A stretch of 32,876 bases of DNA from Egibacter sp. (GTDB taxonomy: Bacteria; Actinomycetota; Nitriliruptoria; Euzebyales; Egibacteraceae), in the NCBI GenBank assembly GCA_003553795.1, contig PWFH01000193.1:1-32876 (forward strand). The letters are read 5' to 3'. Below, piece by piece: positions 1 through 7,621 of this stretch. The notes beneath the pieces were generated by a model. The model saw only the letters and a program-made list of their open reading frames with translations. It made no database searches and was not told the origin of the DNA. A program made the position numbers and the translations under genes. Numbering within the stretch: position 1 is the first letter of the stretch; each line of letters starts with the position of its first letter.

Positions 1-42
1 ACCACGCCGCGGTGGCCCGCCACGACGAAGGAGCACGCCTCG

Positions 43-1212
43 GTGGTCGCGCGCAGCTGGGCAGGGCCCCTCGGCATCGCCTACACGGTCACCTTCCTCA
101 CCTTCTTCGACACCTTCGCGTTCCTGCCGACGATCGGCCCGCGCGCAGCGTCGCTCGGGGCCGATCCCGTCCTCGTCGGGGCGATCGTCGGGGCCTACTC
201 GCTGACGAACCTCGCGACGAACCCCGTCGCGGGGGTGCTCCTCGACCGTCTGGGGCGGCGACGGCTGCTGATCGCCGGGCTCGCCATCGCCATCGCCACG
301 GTGCTCGCCTACCCCGTCGCCGCGACCCCCGGTCAGCTGCTCGTCGTCCGGCTGCTGCACGGTGTCGGCGGCGGGATCATCGTGCCCGCGGTGTTCACGC
401 TCGTCGGCGACCTCACCCGCGCTGAGCGCCGCGCCCGGGCGATGGGCCGCACCGGCGCGGCGATCGGCCTCGCGGCGATCGTCGGGCCGCCGGTGGCCGG
501 GGCGCTCGCCGAGGGCGTCGGCTTCGCCGGGGTGACGACGACGGTGGCCGCGGTGCTCGGCGTCGGGCTCGTCCTCGCCGCGACGCGACTGCCCGATCCG
601 CCACGGGAGCGGGCCGCCGCGCCGACCGAGGCGCTCGAGGCCGTCGACGTCGGGCGTCTCGCGCGCGCCGGCGTCGCGGTCTTCGGCTTCACCTTCGCCC
701 TCGGCGGCCTCACGGCCTTCCTGCCGTTCCGCGTCGAGGCGCTCGGGGGCTCCTCGGCGACCACCGGCGCGCTGCTCGGGCTCTTCGCCGTCGTCGCCGC
801 GGGGCTCATGCTCTCCCCGGTGGCCGACCAGACCCGCACGTCCTCGGCGCTGCGACCGCTCGCCACGGGCCTCGCGCTCGTCGCGGTCGCCCTCGCGCTG
901 CTCACGCTCGCGCCCACGATCGCCCTCGCCGCCGTCGCCTGCGCGGTCTTCGGCGCCGGCTACGCCTACGTCTTCCCCACCGCGGCGAGCGAGGCGAGCG
1001 CGGCCGCGCCGATGGGCCGGCGGGGCCGCGCCTTCGGCATCTTCCACGCCGCGTTCAGCCTGGGCTTCGTCGTCGGCCCCCCGCTCGCCGGCTGGGTCGA
1101 CGCGACCGCGGCGGGACCCTTCTCGATCGGCGCGCTCGTCGCGGTCACCGCGGCGCTCGCCAGCGCCGCGCTGTCGCGCCTCTCGACCCGCGAGCGCGCC
1201 GACGTCGACTGA
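43..1212 (+). CDS. MFS transporter, 12 membrane segments
   Basis: Major facilitator superfamily drug/metabolite exporter of the inner membrane. The 389-residue protein is hydrophobic along its length, with about 12 membrane segments in two halves split by a hydrophilic loop near residues 185-205. The first cytoplasmic loop carries the MFS motif A in the form LLDRLGRRRLL (around residue 66), and a G-rich segment ending GGGIIVP follows in helix 4. The GTG start at 43 is chosen because AAGGAG lies nine bases upstream. The frame is open to the window edge, so a longer protein starting outside cannot be excluded. Substrate unknown; no regulator or partner gene is visible beside it. Family call sure, function open. 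Confidence 0.88.
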   Translation: MVARSWAGPLGIAYTVTFLTFFDTFAFLPTIGPRAASLGADPVLVGAIVGAYSLTNLATNPVAGVLLDRLGRRRLLIAGLAIAIATVLAYPVAATPGQLLVVRLLHGVGGGIIVPAVFTLVGDLTRAERRARAMGRTGAAIGLAAIVGPPVAGALAEGVGFAGVTTTVAAVLGVGLVLAATRLPDPPRERAAAPTEALEAVDVGRLARAGVAVFGFTFALGGLTAFLPFRVEALGGSSATTGALLGLFAVVAAGLMLSPVADQTRTSSALRPLATGLALVAVALALLTLAPTIALAAVACAVFGAGYAYVFPTAASEASAAAPMGRRGRAFGIFHAAFSLGFVVGPPLAGWVDATAAGPFSIGALVAVTAALASAALSRLSTRERADVD

Positions 1213-1287
1213 CGCGCGTCCGCCGGGCCGGCCGGGGCGTCGTCGCGCAGGGCCTGCGACGGCCAGGCCCCGTGTCGTGGCCGCGCC

Positions 1288-1494
1288 TCAGCCCGCAGGG
1301 CCGCGCAGGACGCGCGCAGGCAGACGCAGCACGGCCTCGAGCAGCGAGAGCACCCCACGCACGGAGACGCCGACGAGGCGGAACGGCAAGGACAGCAGCC
1401 AGACCACCGGGTAGAGCAGGAGGGCCGCCAGCGCGAGCGGCCACGCCACGACGAGGAGGATGAGCCACAGCAGGAAGGTCGCCATGCGTCGCAT
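1288..1494 (-). CDS. Small two-helix membrane protein
   Basis: A 68-residue, very hydrophobic protein with two helices (about residues 5-28 and 30-50) rich in Leu, Val, Ala and Trp, followed by a short basic tail. Small proteins of this form (LLWLILL...YPVVWLLSLPFRLVG) occur widely in bacteria as uncharacterised conserved membrane proteins; I recognise the form but no function. Two ATGs are possible: 1494, or 1485, which sits at a better distance from GGGGAG. It faces the MFS gene, with about 75 bases between the stops. Real gene likely; role unknown. Confidence 0.65.
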   Translation of the reverse strand: MRRMATFLLWLILLVVAWPLALAALLLYPVVWLLSLPFRLVGVSVRGVLSLLEAVLRLPARVLRGPAG

Positions 1495-1846
1495 GCTCCC
1501 CGGTCGTCGCCTCGATGTCCAGTGGGCCCGACCCGCGCCGGTCCCGCGCCTTCGGGAGCCGAGGCGCGAGGCTCAGCCGCTCGGTGGGTCAGACCCCGCG
1601 CGGTCCGACCCACCGGGGCTGATCAGGGGCACGGTCTGCTCGTCGCGCGAGCGCAGGAGGGGCCACGGGGGCTCGTCGGTGTCCTCACCTCGCTCCCCAC
1701 CTCCTCATCGGCCGGCGCTCAGCCGGTGCTCAGCGCGTGGGGCAAGGTGTAGCGGCGGAGCGTGGATCCGGGCGAGGCGGGTCGGACCTTCCTCGCGGGA
1801 CGTCCGGCCCTCTTCGCCGTCGCTGGGGCCGCCCTGAGGAGTCCCG
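1495..1846. other. Gene-poor gap with one strong inverted repeat
   Basis: About 350 bases between the tiny membrane gene and the DUF302 gene. I find no convincing coding frame, only GC-biased open frames. The one clear structure is the inverted repeat at 1582-1615. The right part would hold the 3' end of the thioredoxin-DUF302 transcript. Confidence 0.5.
1582..1615. repeat. 34-bp inverted repeat (strong hairpin)
   Basis: Arms CGGTGGGTC (1582-1590) and GACCCACCG (1607-1615) pair perfectly. Inside them GACC (1592-1595) and GGTC (1602-1605) pair again after a single A/C mismatch, leaving a six-base loop. It lies in a non-coding gap upstream of the small membrane gene on the minus strand. It has no T-tract, so it is a poor classical terminator. 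It could be an operator, a boundary hairpin or part of a small RNA. Confidence 0.55.
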
Positions 1847-2266
1847 TCAGGATGCGGTCCCGAGCGTCGCGAGCGCGGCGTCGAGGCGGGCTGTGGCCTC
1901 AGCAGCGACGTCGTCGAGCAGGCCACCGCCGACGACGGTGGCCATGAGGCCGGGATCGAGGGCCTCGACCAGGGTGTCCTGCCCGTCGGCGCGGACGACG
2001 ACGTTGCAGGGCAGGAGCACGCCGATGCGCGGGTCGGCCGCGACCGCCTGCTCGGCGAGCTGCGGACGACAGGCCCCGAGGATGAGGTAGGGCTCGAGCT
2101 GCGCGCCGGTCTTCTGCGCGAGCGTCGCGGCGACGTCGATCTCGGTGAGCACCCCGAAGCCCTGCTCGGCGAGGGCCTCACGGGTGCGCTCGAGGGTGTC
2201 CTCGAAGGGGGCGCCGACGCGCACCCGCCGGGCGACGTGCTCGATGCCGAGCGCGGCGTCAGACAC
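1847..2266 (-). CDS. DUF302 family protein
   Basis: A 139-residue DUF302 protein. The family signature is clear: GFGVLTEIDV (residues 36-45), PYLILGAC (59-66) and GVLLPCNVVV (82-91), with two conserved cysteines at 66 and 87. DUF302 proteins have no firmly assigned reaction; they often sit beside thiol-redox, rhodanese or metal-stress genes, and the paired cysteines suggest thiol or metal chemistry. The GTG start at 2266 overlaps the end of the thioredoxin gene by eight bases and has GAGGAG about eight bases upstream, inside the thioredoxin gene. The two are therefore almost surely translated from one mRNA and probably act together. An N-terminal extension in the same frame was rejected because it lies antisense-free within the thioredoxin gene on the same strand and shows only Ser/Arg-rich shadow sequence. 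Confidence 0.88.
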   Translation of the reverse strand: MSDAALGIEHVARRVRVGAPFEDTLERTREALAEQGFGVLTEIDVAATLAQKTGAQLEPYLILGACRPQLAEQAVAADPRIGVLLPCNVVVRADGQDTLVEALDPGLMATVVGGGLLDDVAAEATARLDAALATLGTAS

Positions 2267-2627
2267 GGGAGGACTCCTCGGCGATGCTCGCGCGGACCTC
2301 GTCCATGTCGAGGGCGCGCACCTGCTCGAGGAGCTGGTCGATGGCCTCCTCGGGCAGCACCCCGGGCTGGCTGAAGACGACGACCTTCTCGCGGATCGCC
2401 ATGAGCGTGGGGATCGACATGATCCCGAACTCCGCGGCGAGGGCCTGCTGGTCCTCGGTGTCGACCTTGCCGAAGACGACGTCGGTGTGGCGCTCCGACG
2501 CGGTCTCGTAGATCGGGCCGAACATCTTGCAGGGGCCGCACCACTCGGCCCAGAAGTCGATGAGGACGACGTCGTTGTCCTCGAGGGTGTCGTTGAAGTT
2601 CTCGGTCGTGAGCGCGGTGGTCGCCAT
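2259..2627 (-). CDS. Thioredoxin with CGPC active site
   Basis: A complete 122-residue cytoplasmic thioredoxin. The active site reads WAEWCGPCK with Cys30 and Cys33; the cis-proline is Pro73 in SIPTLM; the usual beta/alpha order is intact. It reduces disulfides in partner proteins. The ATG at 2627 has GAGGAG nine bases upstream; a longer frame reading upstream would run through the promoter palindrome and is rejected. It is first in a two-gene operon with a DUF302 gene, so it looks like a dedicated stress thioredoxin rather than the housekeeping one. Its promoter region carries a perfect TACCC-N4-GGGTA palindrome (2683-2696) shared with two other loci in the window. Confidence 0.93.
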   Translation of the reverse strand: MATTALTTENFNDTLEDNDVVLIDFWAEWCGPCKMFGPIYETASERHTDVVFGKVDTEDQQALAAEFGIMSIPTLMAIREKVVVFSQPGVLPEEAIDQLLEQVRALDMDEVRASIAEESSRV

Positions 2628-2678
2628 GGCAGTGGACTCCTCGGCTGGGGTGGTCGTGTCGGTCTCCGTGGTGCAACC

Positions 2679-2697
2679 ACCGTACCCCGCGGGGTAT
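2679..2697 (-). promoter_or_regulatory. CsoR/CstR-like operator and -10 of the thioredoxin operon
   Basis: TACCCCGCGGGGTA (2683-2696) is a perfect 14-base palindrome of form TACCC-N4-GGGTA. On the minus strand the last TA of the palindrome begins TACGGT (2684-2679), a fair -10 hexamer, so a bound repressor would cover the promoter. The thioredoxin ATG is about 50 bases downstream. G/C-tract palindromes flanked by TA are typical of CsoR-family repressors (known). Assignment here is inference from shape and from two sister sites at 19474 and 23465. Confidence 0.6.
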
Positions 2698-2751
2698 TCC
2701 CAGGAGACCGGCACGCCGCGCCGAGGACCCGCCGGGCTGGCCACGCCGCGC

Positions 2752-2779
2752 CCCCGCGCCCCTGCGCAGGGGCGCGGGG
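2752..2779. repeat. 28-bp perfect palindrome
   Basis: CCCCGCGCCCCTGC (2752-2765) is followed directly by its exact reverse complement (2766-2779), centred on TGCGCA. It lies between the divergent thioredoxin operon and the VanW gene and ends 18 bases before the VanW ATG. It could form a long hairpin or bind a dimeric regulator. There is no T-tract. Confidence 0.7.
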
Positions 2780-2797
2780 CGTGGGAGACTAACGGGC

Positions 2798-4543
2798 ATG
2801 GCAGCGACGCGTACCGACGAGGTGCAGCCCGGCGACGGGTCGGCCCCGCGCACCCGCCGTCGCCAGCAGCAGCGGCGCCGCCGTCGCCGCCTCATCGCCT
2901 CGTGGGCCGCCGGGGCGGTCGCGGCGGTCGCGCTCGTCGTGATCGGGCTGCCCCTGCTGCTCGGTCTCGTCCGCGCCGACGCGCTCGACGCCACGTCGGT
3001 CCTCGGCGTCGAGGTCGGCGGCCTCGACGGCGACGAGCTCACCGCTGCGATCGAGGCGATCGCCGAGGAGCGTCGCGCCGACCCGGTCGTCGTCGAGCGC
3101 GGCCTCGTCGACGGACGCGAGAGCGGCGAGGCCAGCGAGGTCGAGGCCACCGCCGCTGAGGTCGGCTACGACCTCGACGTCGGCCTCACCGTCGAGTCGG
3201 TCACCCGCCGCGGTCGGCAGGCCAACCCCTTCGCCGCGCTCGGCGACCACTGGCGGTCACTGACCTCGGGACTCGTCGTCGCCCCCGTGGAGGGCATCGA
3301 CGCCGACGCCCTCGAGGCGTGGAGCGAGCAGGCCGCTGAGGAGCTCGGCAAGGCCCCGATCGAGGGCGCCGTCGCCATCGACGCCGACGGGGTGGAGCGC
3401 ACCGACCCCGAGCCGGGCATCGTCGTCGACGCCGAGGCCCTCGCCGCCGACCTGCGCCCCGTCGCCCTCGAGCCGGGCGGCGGAAGCGTCGAGGCCGAGC
3501 TCGCGACCGAGGCGCCCGAGACGACCGTCGCCGCCGTCGACGAGGCCACGGCCCTCGCCGAGGAGGCCATCGCCGGCGAGGTGCGACTCGAGCGCGGCGA
3601 CGGCGCGATCGAGCTCGCCGTCGATGAGCTCGCCGAGGTCCTCAGCGTCGAGCGCGACGGCAGCGAGCTCGCGCTCACCGCCTCGGCCGAGTCCCTCGAC
3701 GAGCTCGTCGACGAGTCGCGCCGGGAGGACGTCCAGCGCGACCCCGTCGACGCCGACATCTCCCTGTCGGGCGGGGACATCGTCATCGGCGAGTCCCGCG
3801 ACGGCATCCGCTTCGACGCCGACCGCACCGCCGAGCAGCTCCTCGCGATCGCGCGTGGGGAGGAGGAGCGCACGACGACGCTCGACGCCGAGGTGCTGCC
3901 CCCGGATCGCAGCACCGCCGACGCCGAGGACCTCGGGATCACCGAGCAGGTCTCCTCGTTCACCACCGAGTTCGTGGCCGGCCAGAGCCGGGTGACGAAC
4001 ATCCAGCTCATCGCCGACCTCGTCGACGGCGTCGTCCTCGAGCCCGGCGAGGAGTTCAGCATCAACGACCACGTCGGGCCCCGCACCGAGGAGAAGGGCT
4101 TCGTCGGTGGTGGCGCGATCCTGCGCGGGGAGTTCGTCGAGCAGATCGGCGGCGGCGTGAGCCAGTTCGCGACGACGTTCTACAACGCCGCGTACTTCGG
4201 CGGCTACGAGATCCTCGAGCACCAGCCGCACAGCTACTACATCAGCCGCTACCCGCCGGGGCGCGAGGCGACGCTGAACTACGACACGATCGACGTCCGG
4301 ATCCGCAACAACTCCCCCCATGGCCTGCTCATCGACACCTCCCACACCGACTCGTCGGTGACCGTCGCGATGTGGGGCACCGAGTGGGTCGAGGTCGAGA
4401 GCGTCACCGGGGAGCGGCGCAACGTCGTCTCCGGCTCGGTCCGCGACGGCTTCGACATCTCCGTCACCCGCATCCTGCGCTTCCCCGACGGCAGCGAGGA
4501 GCGCGAGGAGGAGTTCACCCGCTACCTCCCCGAGAACGGCTGA
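2798..4543 (+). CDS. VanW-family cell-wall protein with peptidoglycan-binding-like domains
   Basis: A 581-residue single-pass surface protein. Order: short Arg-rich cytoplasmic tail (residues 18-30), one membrane helix (about 31-56), a long acidic extracellular region with repeated segments of the kind found in YoaR-like/PG_binding_4 proteins (about 60-375), then a VanW domain (about 384-530). VanW hallmarks seen are NDHVGPRTEEKGF, GGGAILRGEF and EQIGGGVSQFATTFYNAA. VanW occurs in vancomycin-resistance clusters and in many actinobacterial envelope proteins, but its exact role is unsettled; no van genes are near. The extracellular part is extremely rich in Asp and Glu. ATG chosen with GGGAG about ten bases upstream. 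Divergent from the thioredoxin operon. Confidence 0.9.
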   Translation: MAATRTDEVQPGDGSAPRTRRRQQQRRRRRRLIASWAAGAVAAVALVVIGLPLLLGLVRADALDATSVLGVEVGGLDGDELTAAIEAIAEERRADPVVVERGLVDGRESGEASEVEATAAEVGYDLDVGLTVESVTRRGRQANPFAALGDHWRSLTSGLVVAPVEGIDADALEAWSEQAAEELGKAPIEGAVAIDADGVERTDPEPGIVVDAEALAADLRPVALEPGGGSVEAELATEAPETTVAAVDEATALAEEAIAGEVRLERGDGAIELAVDELAEVLSVERDGSELALTASAESLDELVDESRREDVQRDPVDADISLSGGDIVIGESRDGIRFDADRTAEQLLAIARGEEERTTTLDAEVLPPDRSTADAEDLGITEQVSSFTTEFVAGQSRVTNIQLIADLVDGVVLEPGEEFSINDHVGPRTEEKGFVGGGAILRGEFVEQIGGGVSQFATTFYNAAYFGGYEILEHQPHSYYISRYPPGREATLNYDTIDVRIRNNSPHGLLIDTSHTDSSVTVAMWGTEWVEVESVTGERRNVVSGSVRDGFDISVTRILRFPDGSEEREEEFTRYLPENG

Positions 4544-4679
4544 GGGACCACCCGGGGCGGCCCGTCGCGCCAGCGCTCCGACCCGCCCTCGTCCACTCGG
4601 CCCCCAGGGGACACCTCGCGCATCACCCTTCGCGGCCGACATCCTGCGCAAGGTGACGATCGCGGCGCGAGGAGACACG

Positions 4680-4973
4680 ATGACGGGCTGGCTGCGGCAA
4701 CTCGCGGGGACGGACTGGAGGGCCGCGGCGCGGACCGTCTACCGCTTCAGCGTGCTCATCGTCGTCTTGCACGCGGCGCTCGCGGCGCTCGGCACCGAGG
4801 GCATCGTCGCGGCGATCGCCAGGGTCGCGCTCTTGCCGTTGACGTTCCTCGTCCACCCCTTCACCGCGGACATGGTGCCGTTGCTCGTCATCGGACTGCT
4901 CGCCGGGATCCTCGCCGGGGCACCGAGCGCTCCCGCACCGTCGCGGACCCCCGACCGCGCGCAGGTGGCCTGA
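4680..4973 (+). CDS. Small putative membrane protein
   Basis: A 97-residue protein of unknown function with two hydrophobic stretches (about residues 18-50 and 60-80) and a proline-rich polar tail. The ATG at 4680 follows GGAG by a few bases; an upstream in-frame ATG at 4653 has no better site. It sits between the VanW gene and the convergent LacI-type gene. I do not recognise a family, and the coding call rests on the open frame, the ribosome site and the membrane pattern. Confidence 0.5.
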   Translation: MTGWLRQLAGTDWRAAARTVYRFSVLIVVLHAALAALGTEGIVAAIARVALLPLTFLVHPFTADMVPLLVIGLLAGILAGAPSAPAPSRTPDRAQVA

Positions 4974-5016
4974 GCCACCGCCCGGCCCTGCGGGTCCCGC
5001 GCGGCGCCGCGCCGTG

Positions 5017-6018
5017 TCAGTCCGGCCCGACGGTCGACTCGCGGACGACGATCGTCGGCGGCAGCCGCCAGACCACCGCCGGCCCACCGCCGGCGGCCCG
5101 GGCATGCTCGAGGCGCTCGACGGCTGCGGCGGCGATCTCGGCGAGCGGGCGGTGCACCGTCGTGAGCGAGGGGCTCGCGACCTCGGCGAGGCCGACGTCG
5201 TCGAAGCCGGTGACCGCGACGTCGCCGGGCACGGCGAGCGAGCGCGCGCGCAAGCCGTCGAGGGCGCCAAGGGCCACGAGGTCGTCGCCGCAGACGATCG
5301 CGTCGACTCCGCGATCACCGCCGACGGTGACGCGCTCGGCGACCTCCCGGCCCAGCGCCATGCCACCGCTGCCGAGGACCGGCTCGTCGACCGCGGTCGT
5401 GCGGCCGGCCTCGGCGGCCTGGCGGTAGGCCTCGAGGCGGGCGCTGCCGGCCTCGGGCCCCTCCTCGACGACCAAGAGCGTGCGCCGGCGGCCGATCTCG
5501 GCGAGATGGGCGAGCATGAGCCGCACGCCGGCGCCCTCATCGACGGCGATGAGGTCGACGCCTGAGACCCCGACGTCGTTCTCGACCTGGACGACGTGGA
5601 CGTGGCGGGAGATCGTCGCGACGAGGCCGCGGCTGCGCAGGACGTCGCAGGGCACGATGACGAGCCCGTCGACGGAGCGGTCGAGCAGGCGCAGCGCGCT
5701 CTCCTCCTCGATCTCCGGTGACCCCTGGGCGTGGGCCATGAGGACGGTGTCGCCGCGCTGGTGCAGCTCCTGGGAGAGCGCCTGCACGAGCCGGGCGTGA
5801 CGCAGGTCGCCGGCGTTGGGCACGACGACGCCGACGGTGCCGGTGCGCTGACGGCGCAGGCTGCTCGCGAGGAGGTTGCGCCGGTAGCCGAGCTCCTCGC
5901 TGACCTCGCGGACGCGCTCGGCGATGTCGGGGCGCACCGGCCGCGACCCGCTGAGCACGCGCGAGACCGTCGCGATCGACACTCCCGCGCGCTCGGCCAC
6001 GTCCCGCATCGTCGCCAA
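5017..6018 (-). CDS. LacI-family transcriptional regulator
   Basis: A 333-residue LacI/GalR-type DNA-binding regulator. The N-terminal helix-turn-helix is clear (TMRDVAERAGVSIATVSRVL, residues 3-22), followed by the hinge (NLLASSLRRQRTGTVGVVVP) and a periplasmic-binding-protein-like sugar-sensing core; the C-terminal half has the typical DVAVTGFDDVGLAEVASPSLTTV. The TTG start at 6018 fits GGAGAG eight bases upstream; ATG at 6009 is the alternative. It has no transport or sugar-enzyme operon next to it. A palindrome just behind its own -10 box (6045-6058) suggests it represses itself. The sucrose phosphorylase about 10 kb away is the only sugar-phosphorolysis gene in the window, and any link is speculation. 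Confidence 0.93.
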   Translation of the reverse strand: MATMRDVAERAGVSIATVSRVLSGSRPVRPDIAERVREVSEELGYRRNLLASSLRRQRTGTVGVVVPNAGDLRHARLVQALSQELHQRGDTVLMAHAQGSPEIEEESALRLLDRSVDGLVIVPCDVLRSRGLVATISRHVHVVQVENDVGVSGVDLIAVDEGAGVRLMLAHLAEIGRRRTLLVVEEGPEAGSARLEAYRQAAEAGRTTAVDEPVLGSGGMALGREVAERVTVGGDRGVDAIVCGDDLVALGALDGLRARSLAVPGDVAVTGFDDVGLAEVASPSLTTVHRPLAEIAAAAVERLEHARAAGGGPAVVWRLPPTIVVRESTVGPD

Positions 6019-6044
6019 CGGTCGACTCTCCGGTCAGCCCCGAA

Positions 6045-6071
6045 GGAAATGCTTTTCCAAGCGGCAAGGTA
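6045..6071 (-). promoter_or_regulatory. lacI-type gene promoter with palindromic operator
   Basis: On the minus strand TACCTT (6071-6066) is a good -10 box. Seven bases downstream begins GGAAAAGCATTTCC (6058-6045), arms GGAAA/TTTCC around a GC centre. This is the shape of LacI-family operators and is a rare AT-rich island in this DNA. It overlaps the expected transcription start, so binding would block the gene's own promoter. Autoregulation is inference. Confidence 0.6.
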
Positions 6072-6271
6072 CGCCGCGGTCACCGCCAGCGTCAACGCCG
6101 AGTTCGCCGCTGAGCCCGCCGGTCAACGCGGCCGGTCCGCGGCCTCGACGAGGGGCCTCACCCCCTCCCACGCGCGGCCGGCACGCGGAAGGCGTTAGGT
6201 CCCGCGCCCGACGGCCGACAGCACCACCGGGGCCGTCCGCCACGCGCCCGCCCACCGCCAGCGAGGGGCCG

Positions 6272-7522
6272 ATGTACCTCGAGAGGACCGAGCGACTGCG
6301 TACCGGTGACGTCGTCGCGCAGAGCATCCGCGCACTCGACGGCACCGTGCTGCTCGCCGAGGGCACCCGGCTCGACGAGCGGCTCATCTCCACGCTCGTG
6401 CGCCGGGGCATCCCCGCCGTCCAGCTCCGCGACGGCCTCGCCGACGACATCGTGCCCGAGCGGGTGGTCTCCGACGAGACGCGCTCGCGCACCGCGGTCT
6501 CGCTCAAGCGCGTGATCTCAGGGCTGCAGCAGCGCACGCTCGCGGCCACGACCGACGACGCCGCGAGCCCCACCGGGGTCGAGGAGACCGCCCGGCGGCT
6601 CGGCGACCGTCCCCTGCCGCTGTCCGAGCAGGAGCAGCGCGACCTCGAGGGCCTGCAGCGCGGCATCGAGTCCATCGTCGACGAGATCCTCGACGGCGGG
6701 GCGATCGGCAGCCTCACGAGCCTCAAGAGCCACTCCGACTACACCTTCCAGCACTCCGTCGACGTCGCGATCACCTCGACGCTGCTCGCCCACCTCATCG
6801 GCCTGCCGCGCGCCGAGCTGCGCACCCTCGCCCTCGGCGCCGCGCTGCACGACCTCGGCAAGACCTACATCGACCTCACGATCCTCGACAAGCCCGGCGC
6901 GCTCGACCCCGAGGAACGACGGGAGATCGAGCGTCATCCCCGCCTCGGCTTCGAGCTCGTCAAGCGGCTGCCGCTGCCGTCGATCCTGCCGGCGCACATC
7001 GCCCTGCAGCACCACGAGCGCCAGGACGGGACCGGCTACCCCAACGGGCTCGACGGCACGAACGCGGTCATGCGCTCGACCGCCGAGCGCCTCGACCGCC
7101 AGCGCATGCTCCTCGTCGCCGAGATCTGCGCCGTCGCCGACGTCCACAGCGCGCTGTCCTCCGACCGGCCCTACCGGCCGGGCATGCCACCCGAGCGGGT
7201 CCAGGCGATCCTCGAGGACATGGCGGGACCGCATCTCAACACCGAGATCGTCACGCTCTTCCTCGCCGGCGTGCCGCTGTACACCGCCGGCACGTGGGTC
7301 GAGCTCGCCGGGGGCAGTGCCGACGGCTGGCGTGGCGTCGTCGTGACCTCTCGCAGCTCCTCGCTCGACCGCCCCGTCGTGCGCGTCCTCGTCGGCCCCG
7401 ACGGCCGGGTGGCCCGCCGCCCCGAGGAGCTCGACCTCGAGCACCATCCCGAGATCCTCATCCGGGGGCTCCCACCGGGCGACCCCCTGCCCGAACGGTC
7501 GATGGAGCCCGCGAGCAACTGA
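6272..7522 (+). CDS. HD-GYP domain phosphodiesterase (probable c-di-GMP hydrolase)
   Basis: A 416-residue cytoplasmic protein. Residues 1-60 resemble the N-terminal domain often preceding HD-GYP (GDVVAQSIRALDGTVLLAEGTRL). The HD-GYP domain spans about 150-320: first His near 161-164, HDLGK (203-207), HPRLGFEL (232-239), HH (257-258) and DGTGYP (262-267), all catalytic or metal motifs kept. HD-GYP enzymes hydrolyse cyclic di-GMP (known family role). A short C-terminal domain follows. The ATG at 6272 has GAGGGG just upstream; reading further upstream gives only low-complexity shadow sequence. It is divergent from the LacI-type gene and runs toward the CAP-domain gene. A broken EAL-domain remnant 0.9 kb downstream points to a once larger c-di-GMP locus. 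Confidence 0.9.
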   Translation: MYLERTERLRTGDVVAQSIRALDGTVLLAEGTRLDERLISTLVRRGIPAVQLRDGLADDIVPERVVSDETRSRTAVSLKRVISGLQQRTLAATTDDAASPTGVEETARRLGDRPLPLSEQEQRDLEGLQRGIESIVDEILDGGAIGSLTSLKSHSDYTFQHSVDVAITSTLLAHLIGLPRAELRTLALGAALHDLGKTYIDLTILDKPGALDPEERREIERHPRLGFELVKRLPLPSILPAHIALQHHERQDGTGYPNGLDGTNAVMRSTAERLDRQRMLLVAEICAVADVHSALSSDRPYRPGMPPERVQAILEDMAGPHLNTEIVTLFLAGVPLYTAGTWVELAGGSADGWRGVVVTSRSSSLDRPVVRVLVGPDGRVARRPEELDLEHHPEILIRGLPPGDPLPERSMEPASN

Positions 7523-7621
7523 GGCGGCGGCGCCAGCGGGGGCGATCGCCCCTTCAGGTCGGCGCCGCGCACGCCGATACCACTCCTCGAAGTCGTTCAT
7601 CACGGAGAGGAGTCGGTCACG

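Noticed and set aside
3257-4678. Long minus-strand open frame opposite the VanW gene
   Set aside because: It is a GC-rich shadow with low-complexity Gly/Asp/Val content; the plus strand has the clear VanW domain.
7041-7055. TACCC-CAAC-GGGCT inside the HD-GYP gene as an operator
   Set aside because: It is within coding sequence, imperfect and encodes the conserved GYP motif region.
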